Positions 60,353 through 64,000 of a DNA stretch of 64,000 nt are shown here, piece after piece (position 1 is the first letter of the stretch; every line of letters begins with the position of its first letter). Source of the stretch: Candidatus Latescibacterota bacterium (GTDB taxonomy: Bacteria > Latescibacterota > UBA2968 > UBA8231); the NCBI GenBank assembly GCA_022820485.1, contig JAJEFJ010000060.1, positions 1 through 64,000 of the forward strand, read 5' to 3'. The notes below the pieces were generated by a model. The model did no database searches, had not been told where the DNA came from, and worked only from the letters and a program-made list of their open reading frames with translations. Made by a program: the position numbers and the translations under genes.

Positions 60353-61243
60353 CCGCCCGACCCAGTTTGCAACCACAATACCCACAGCCACCAATCCCAT
60401 GCTGGCCAGCAGATAGGGCGATATAGCCTCGTCCAAAAGCGCGGCACTCAACAGCACGCCCACCACCGGCGTGGCAAAGCCGAAGCCCCCCAAGCGCCCC
60501 GGCGAGTGGTGTTGGAGCAGAGAGACGAGGATGATAAAACACAACCCGGCGACGACGATGCCTTGGTAGAGTACGCCGGCAATGACCGGACCGGTTAGGA
60601 CGTACTCGGCCTCGGATTCTAAGAACGCGCTCCAAGCGGCAAACAACGGCAGGCTCAGCACAGCCTGCCAAAATAGAACTTGATACGGGTTAAGCCCCTG
60701 CACCAGTCGCTTTATCACCACCTGTCGCAAGCCCAACAACAAACCGCTAGCGGCCACCATCGCGTCGCCGAGCAAGTACTGCGTCTCAGCCAGCGCCAGC
60801 GACTCCCAAAACAGCAATACCACGCCAGCAAACGAAATGAGCAAGCCAAACCACTGCCCCAAGCCCAAGCGGTCGCCGACGAACAAGTGCGCGAAAAATG
60901 CCGTGAAGAAGGGGTAAATATTGACCACCACCCCCGAGCGGCTGGCCGTGGTGTATTGAGTGCCTGCGTTCAAAAGCCATATTTGCAGCGCGAAAAGCAG
61001 CGCCAAGCCGCCCAGCCCCTTCCATTCGCTGGAGGGTATGCGCAACTGAATACCAGCAAAAAGTGCCCCGACCCATACGGTCAGAGCACCTAGTGCGAAG
61101 CGCAAGCCAGCCATCGCCGCTGGCGGCACCCCATCGAGACCCACCTTGATCGCCACCGGATTGCCGCCCCACAGCACGGCGGTCACAACGGCTAGAGTAC
61201 CGGCCTTTAGCCCGATGGCCTCATTGCGGATTTCAGCGGCCAA
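60347..61243 (-). CDS. EamA/DMT-superfamily transporter
   Basis: The 298-residue protein has about ten transmembrane helices arranged as two EamA repeats, for example AVVTAVLWGGNPVAIKVGL at the start and GFGFATPVVGVLLSAALL in the second half. The family exports amino acids, sugars or metabolites. The start is a TTG at 61243, one base after the cyclophilin stop (TAA-A-TTG), consistent with coupled translation; no nearby ATG fits. The substrate is unknown. Confidence 0.85.
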   Translation of the reverse strand: MAAEIRNEAIGLKAGTLAVVTAVLWGGNPVAIKVGLDGVPPAAMAGLRFALGALTVWVGALFAGIQLRIPSSEWKGLGGLALLFALQIWLLNAGTQYTTASRSGVVVNIYPFFTAFFAHLFVGDRLGLGQWFGLLISFAGVVLLFWESLALAETQYLLGDAMVAASGLLLGLRQVVIKRLVQGLNPYQVLFWQAVLSLPLFAAWSAFLESEAEYVLTGPVIAGVLYQGIVVAGLCFIILVSLLQHHSPGRLGGFGFATPVVGVLLSAALLDEAISPYLLASMGLVAVGIVVANWVGRD

Positions 61244-61244
61244 T

Positions 61245-61886
61245 TTACTCGATGATCTCGGCCTTGATGATATAGTCTAGGTTGGGAAAGTTTTCTTCGA
61301 GATAGGCGTTGCCGCGCCCGTGGATTTGCCCTTGAGAAGGCTGCTGGCCGTACTCGGCGTTGATCGCATCCACCACCTCTATGCCTTCTACCACTTCGCC
61401 GAAGGGCGCAAACCCCATGCCATCGAGATTGGCGTTGTCCCCCAAGTTGATAAAGAGCTGGGTCGTGCGCGTATTGGGCTGATTAGTTTTGGCGTACGTG
61501 ATCCGTCCGCGCATATTGCCCTGCTTTACGGGGTCGTCAAGCATATGGGCCCGATGCCAGACCGCGTTCAGCTTTGGATCGCCGCTCAGGCCCCACTGCA
61601 CCACAAAGTTAGGTACCACGCGGAAGAAGCGCTGCTCGTCGTAGAAACCGTTGCTGACCAAGTTGTAGAACCGGTCGGCACCGATCGGTGCCCAATCGCG
61701 CGTCACTTGGATGACCACCGGGCCAGCGCTGGTCTCCAAGCGCACGGAGAATTCGTCGGGTGCCTGCTCGTTTAGGGCCTCGCCTGTAGGATCCATTAAG
61801 ATCTCCTTGATTGCTTCCCCACCTTGACCGCCGGTTCCACAGCCGAAAGCCCAAAGTGCGATGATTAATAGTGTGGTCCGCTTCAT
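61245..61886 (-). CDS. Lipoprotein cyclophilin-type peptidyl-prolyl isomerase
   Basis: The 213-residue protein has a lipoprotein signal (IIALWAFGC, lipobox FGC) and a cyclophilin domain: FFRVVPNFVVQWGLSGDP, QLFINLGDN and GFAPFGEVVEGIEVVDAI. It probably catalyses proline isomerisation of envelope proteins in the periplasm. ATG 61886 follows AAAAAGG at a good distance; TTG 61892 is weaker. It is coupled to the transporter gene downstream. Confidence 0.92.
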   Translation of the reverse strand: MKRTTLLIIALWAFGCGTGGQGGEAIKEILMDPTGEALNEQAPDEFSVRLETSAGPVVIQVTRDWAPIGADRFYNLVSNGFYDEQRFFRVVPNFVVQWGLSGDPKLNAVWHRAHMLDDPVKQGNMRGRITYAKTNQPNTRTTQLFINLGDNANLDGMGFAPFGEVVEGIEVVDAINAEYGQQPSQGQIHGRGNAYLEENFPNLDYIIKAEIIE

Positions 61887-61963
61887 TTTCAATGCCTTTT
61901 TGCTGAGTGTGTCTGCATGGTTGTTCCTCCGGTGGTGATGCCCCTGCCAGTGCGGGTTGATCG

Positions 61964-62164
61964 TTATCCGGGCAGCTTGTTCAGGATGCTAAACAACAAG
62001 CTACCTATGGCGATCAGCGTTGTGATTTGGATGCCGATAATCCACCGCTGGCCGCGCTCAATGGAGTCCAAGCGGTAATTGAGTTGCTCGACAATTCCTT
62101 CTAACCGTCCAATGCGCCGGTCGTGGTCTTGGGCTTGGGTTAGAGGTTGGGATTGCTCGGTCAT
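61964..62164 (-). CDS. Small coiled-coil membrane protein
   Basis: The 66-residue protein has RRIGRLEGIVEQLNYRL as a short coiled coil, then RGQRWIIGIQ and one transmembrane helix near the C-terminus. It resembles the 98-residue protein at 43840-44136, which has GRIARLEGIIEQIDVRL and a terminal helix, so they form a small family here. ATG 62164 follows AGGAGAA. The function is unknown. Confidence 0.72.
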   Translation of the reverse strand: MTEQSQPLTQAQDHDRRIGRLEGIVEQLNYRLDSIERGQRWIIGIQITTLIAIGSLLFSILNKLPG

Positions 62165-62218
62165 GGCGTTTCTCCTAGTTGCGGTTGTTGCCCCGGCCGG
62201 TCTGTTTGTCAATTGCCG

Positions 62219-64000
62219 CTACAGCCCTTCCACGGCTGCGACGAGCGCCTCGGTCGTAATGCCGAAGTGCGCCCACGTCTCTAGATGGCCTTCTGACGGA
62301 GCTGTCGTCGGGTCGGTAATGCCAATGTGCGCCGCCGGAATGCCCAAGTCGCCAGCGACGCTCGCCACCAGCCCGGCAAAACCGCGCACGCCGACATTCG
62401 CTGCGCCGATTAGGCCATCTTCTATCGTTACCACGCCCTTGGGATAGCGACCCACCAGCTCTTCTAAGGCAGCATCGGGCAACGGTAGCCCATTAATTAT
62501 ATGCACATCCACCCCCCCTTCGAGCTGTTCAGCCGCTTCACCAGCCAGAAAAGCCGGCGCGCCAAAAGCCAAGATCGCCCGCTCGGCTCCTGCATAAGTG
62601 CGATAAACCGTCATCGGCTCCCAAGCGTCGCCCGCTTCCCACAGCGGCCCCGAGCCGTCTTGCTTTTCGAGGATGGGCAGGGAGTCGCGCGGGATGCCGA
62701 TGATGTGCCCTCCGTAGTGCGCCGCCATATCGCAGACCGCCAAAAACGCCACCCGCGCATCGGCTGGCCCGTAGAAGCGGTGCAGATAGGGCAAATAGCT
62801 CAAGCCGACGTTGATCCACTCCAAACCCCAACCCGAAAAGTGATCGCGCCCAGTGCAGGCCCCCACGTGCGAGACGTGGAAGGCGACGTTGAGGCCCTCG
62901 TTGACGCCGGTGAGGTTGCGCTGATAACGCCAGACATCAAAGCCCTCGCGGGCAATGCCCTCGTAAAAGGCGGCAAACGTCGATACCACATTGAGCTGCG
63001 GCCCCGGCCCACTCATCGCCAACCCATCGGTAATCAGACAAGCGGCTTGCTCCTCAATGCTCATCTCGAATTGGTGATCAGCGGCCAAGAACCCGCGCGC
63101 CTTCGCCAGCTTGGTCGAAGGATCTAGGTCGCAGCTAACGACGAAGACGTCGTCGGGAAAATGCGCGGCCACCGCCGCGTACGCAGCCTCGGACCCAGCG
63201 CGCGGACTTTCGCGCTCGCCCACCGCGGGCAAGCTGACCTTTTCCCGCACATCCTCGGGCAGAACCAAGTTGCGGCTGCCGGGGGCAGGTCTAGCTCGGG
63301 TTTCGACTTGGCGCTGCTCGTCTTGGCGCAGCGTCGCTAGGGCTTGATCCGCGGCCGCTGTCTTTTGGAACATGGGGTTGCTCAGCACTTGCGCGGCATC
63401 GCGGCCCTTCATGTGGCCGTCGTGATGCCCTTCGCCGCCGGGGAGCTTGTTGACCAAGAAGAGGCACTCGAGCATCGGCACTACGTCGCGATAGCTCATC
63501 AGCGAGCCGGGAACCCAAATGCGGGTGCTGAGATCGACGCCGTGCTCGGCGGCAAACGCTGCGACCTCGGAACCAATGCCCATGCGCTCGCCAAAGTCGC
63601 CGAGTTGCTCGTGCGTTCCCGTGGGATAGATCAGCGTCGGCCGATCCTGCTGCGCCAGTTTGTAGCCTTCGACATAGGTTTCGTAAAGCACCGCAGCGTC
63701 GTGCAGAGTCTCGATCTCGATGACTTCCACGCCCATCGCCGCGACGATGGGGCGCGGATCTTTATCCATAATGCCCTCGGTCGCGCCCGAAAGCTGGATG
63801 CCGTTGCGGTGCATGACGAAGGTGATCGGCGCTCCGTGGACGGCTGCGCCGTTGAAGCCGTTGAGCGCTTGGCCCGAGATGTAGCCAGCATCGCCGCAGT
63901 GACAAATGACCCAACCATCCTCGCCGCACTTGGCCCGCTTGCCAAGAGCTTGGCCCACGGCCACCGGGATCATCACCCCCAGCCGCCCGCCGTTGAGTTG
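62219..64000 (-). CDS. Thiamine-diphosphate transketolase-like protein (partial)
   Basis: The visible 593 residues are the middle and C-terminal part of a ThDP-dependent enzyme of the transketolase/pyruvate-dehydrogenase-E1 group. The frame is open to the window edge, where it reads NGGRLGVMIPVAVGQ, so the true start lies outside. The ThDP region reads CHCGDAGYISGQALNGFN with a later MHRNGIQL. The pyrimidine-binding domain follows (SIEEQAACLITDGLAMSGPG), and the C-terminal domain ends at LVAAVEGL. Reaction specificity is uncertain. Confidence 0.85.
   Translation of the reverse strand, partial: QLNGGRLGVMIPVAVGQALGKRAKCGEDGWVICHCGDAGYISGQALNGFNGAAVHGAPITFVMHRNGIQLSGATEGIMDKDPRPIVAAMGVEVIEIETLHDAAVLYETYVEGYKLAQQDRPTLIYPTGTHEQLGDFGERMGIGSEVAAFAAEHGVDLSTRIWVPGSLMSYRDVVPMLECLFLVNKLPGGEGHHDGHMKGRDAAQVLSNPMFQKTAAADQALATLRQDEQRQVETRARPAPGSRNLVLPEDVREKVSLPAVGERESPRAGSEAAYAAVAAHFPDDVFVVSCDLDPSTKLAKARGFLAADHQFEMSIEEQAACLITDGLAMSGPGPQLNVVSTFAAFYEGIAREGFDVWRYQRNLTGVNEGLNVAFHVSHVGACTGRDHFSGWGLEWINVGLSYLPYLHRFYGPADARVAFLAVCDMAAHYGGHIIGIPRDSLPILEKQDGSGPLWEAGDAWEPMTVYRTYAGAERAILAFGAPAFLAGEAAEQLEGGVDVHIINGLPLPDAALEELVGRYPKGVVTIEDGLIGAANVGVRGFAGLVASVAGDLGIPAAHIGITDPTTAPSEGHLETWAHFGITTEALVAAVEGL

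Noticed and set aside
1..64000. tRNA, rRNA or known riboswitches
   Set aside because: No cloverleaf with a GGTTCGAATCC-type arm, no rRNA segment and no recognisable riboswitch motif was found by eye.

Overview
The window is about 64 kb of GC-rich DNA. It looks like a chromosome piece from an uncultured, two-membraned (diderm) bacterium. Outer-membrane biology is shown by a TolC-type protein, an RND pump with a lipoprotein adaptor, and a lipoprotein cyclophilin. Six phytanoyl-CoA-dioxygenase-like (PhyH) enzymes, two Gfo/Idh/MocA oxidoreductases, an enolase-superfamily protein, a UxuA-like dehydratase, a PIG-L deacetylase and three paralogous TIM-barrel hydrolase-like proteins resemble the gene content reported for Poribacteria, Latescibacterota and related FCB/PVC-type lineages. 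That placement is inference. No rRNA or tRNA was recognised, so the phylum is not fixed.

Layout. (1) 0.2-5.2 kb: a tight plus-strand catabolic cluster (SDR, ROK kinase, MetE-like methyltransferase, PhyH, FAD amine oxidase), preceded by a 15-bp tandem array grown from a dispersed hairpin. (2) 5.2-9.4 kb: an atypical PhyH, a TonB/DUF4159-like protein, the first TIM-barrel paralog and a toxin-antitoxin remnant. (3) 9.4-15.9 kb: a complete tripartite efflux operon whose TolC carries an extra periplasmic-binding-protein domain. (4) 16-23 kb: carbohydrate-type catabolic genes. (5) 23.2-26.9 kb, minus strand: an ECF sigma factor overlapping by 4 bp a 1053-residue protein that joins miniature versions of RNA polymerase beta and beta-prime in one chain. 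This is the most unusual locus in the window. (6) 27-36.6 kb: PhyH, an aspartoacylase-like enzyme, a membrane protein, a HisG-HisE-like fusion with a phosphatase, a complete IS4-type insertion sequence, carbonic anhydrase, a nucleoside hydrolase and a coiled-coil nuclease-like protein. (7) 36.8-49.6 kb: topoisomerase III, Tag glycosylase, mannonate dehydratase-like, kinase-like, ComM/YifB, PIG-L, a retropepsin-like protease pair, PhyH, the third TIM-barrel paralog and a pair of unknown small genes. (8) 49.7-56.9 kb: an acyltransferase, then a probable defence or mobile segment with a large N6-DNA methylase, a Clp-fold serine proteinase, a small gene with a -1 slippery heptamer, a duplicated helicase tail and a Uma2 nuclease. 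(9) 56.9-64 kb, minus strand: an EndoQ-UvrD helicase fusion, a transporter, a cyclophilin, a small coiled-coil membrane protein and a ThDP enzyme cut by the window edge.

Mobile or repeated DNA includes one intact IS with perfect inverted ends, two inverted copies of a roughly 155-170-bp MITE-like element (at 41.9 and 60.2 kb), two copies of a GGGCGACC hairpin family, and strong hairpins between convergent genes. The sigma-RNA polymerase pair probably works as a unit that transcribes a dedicated set of promoters. The many PhyH, oxidoreductase and hydrolase genes point to breakdown or modification of host- or plant-derived organic matter.
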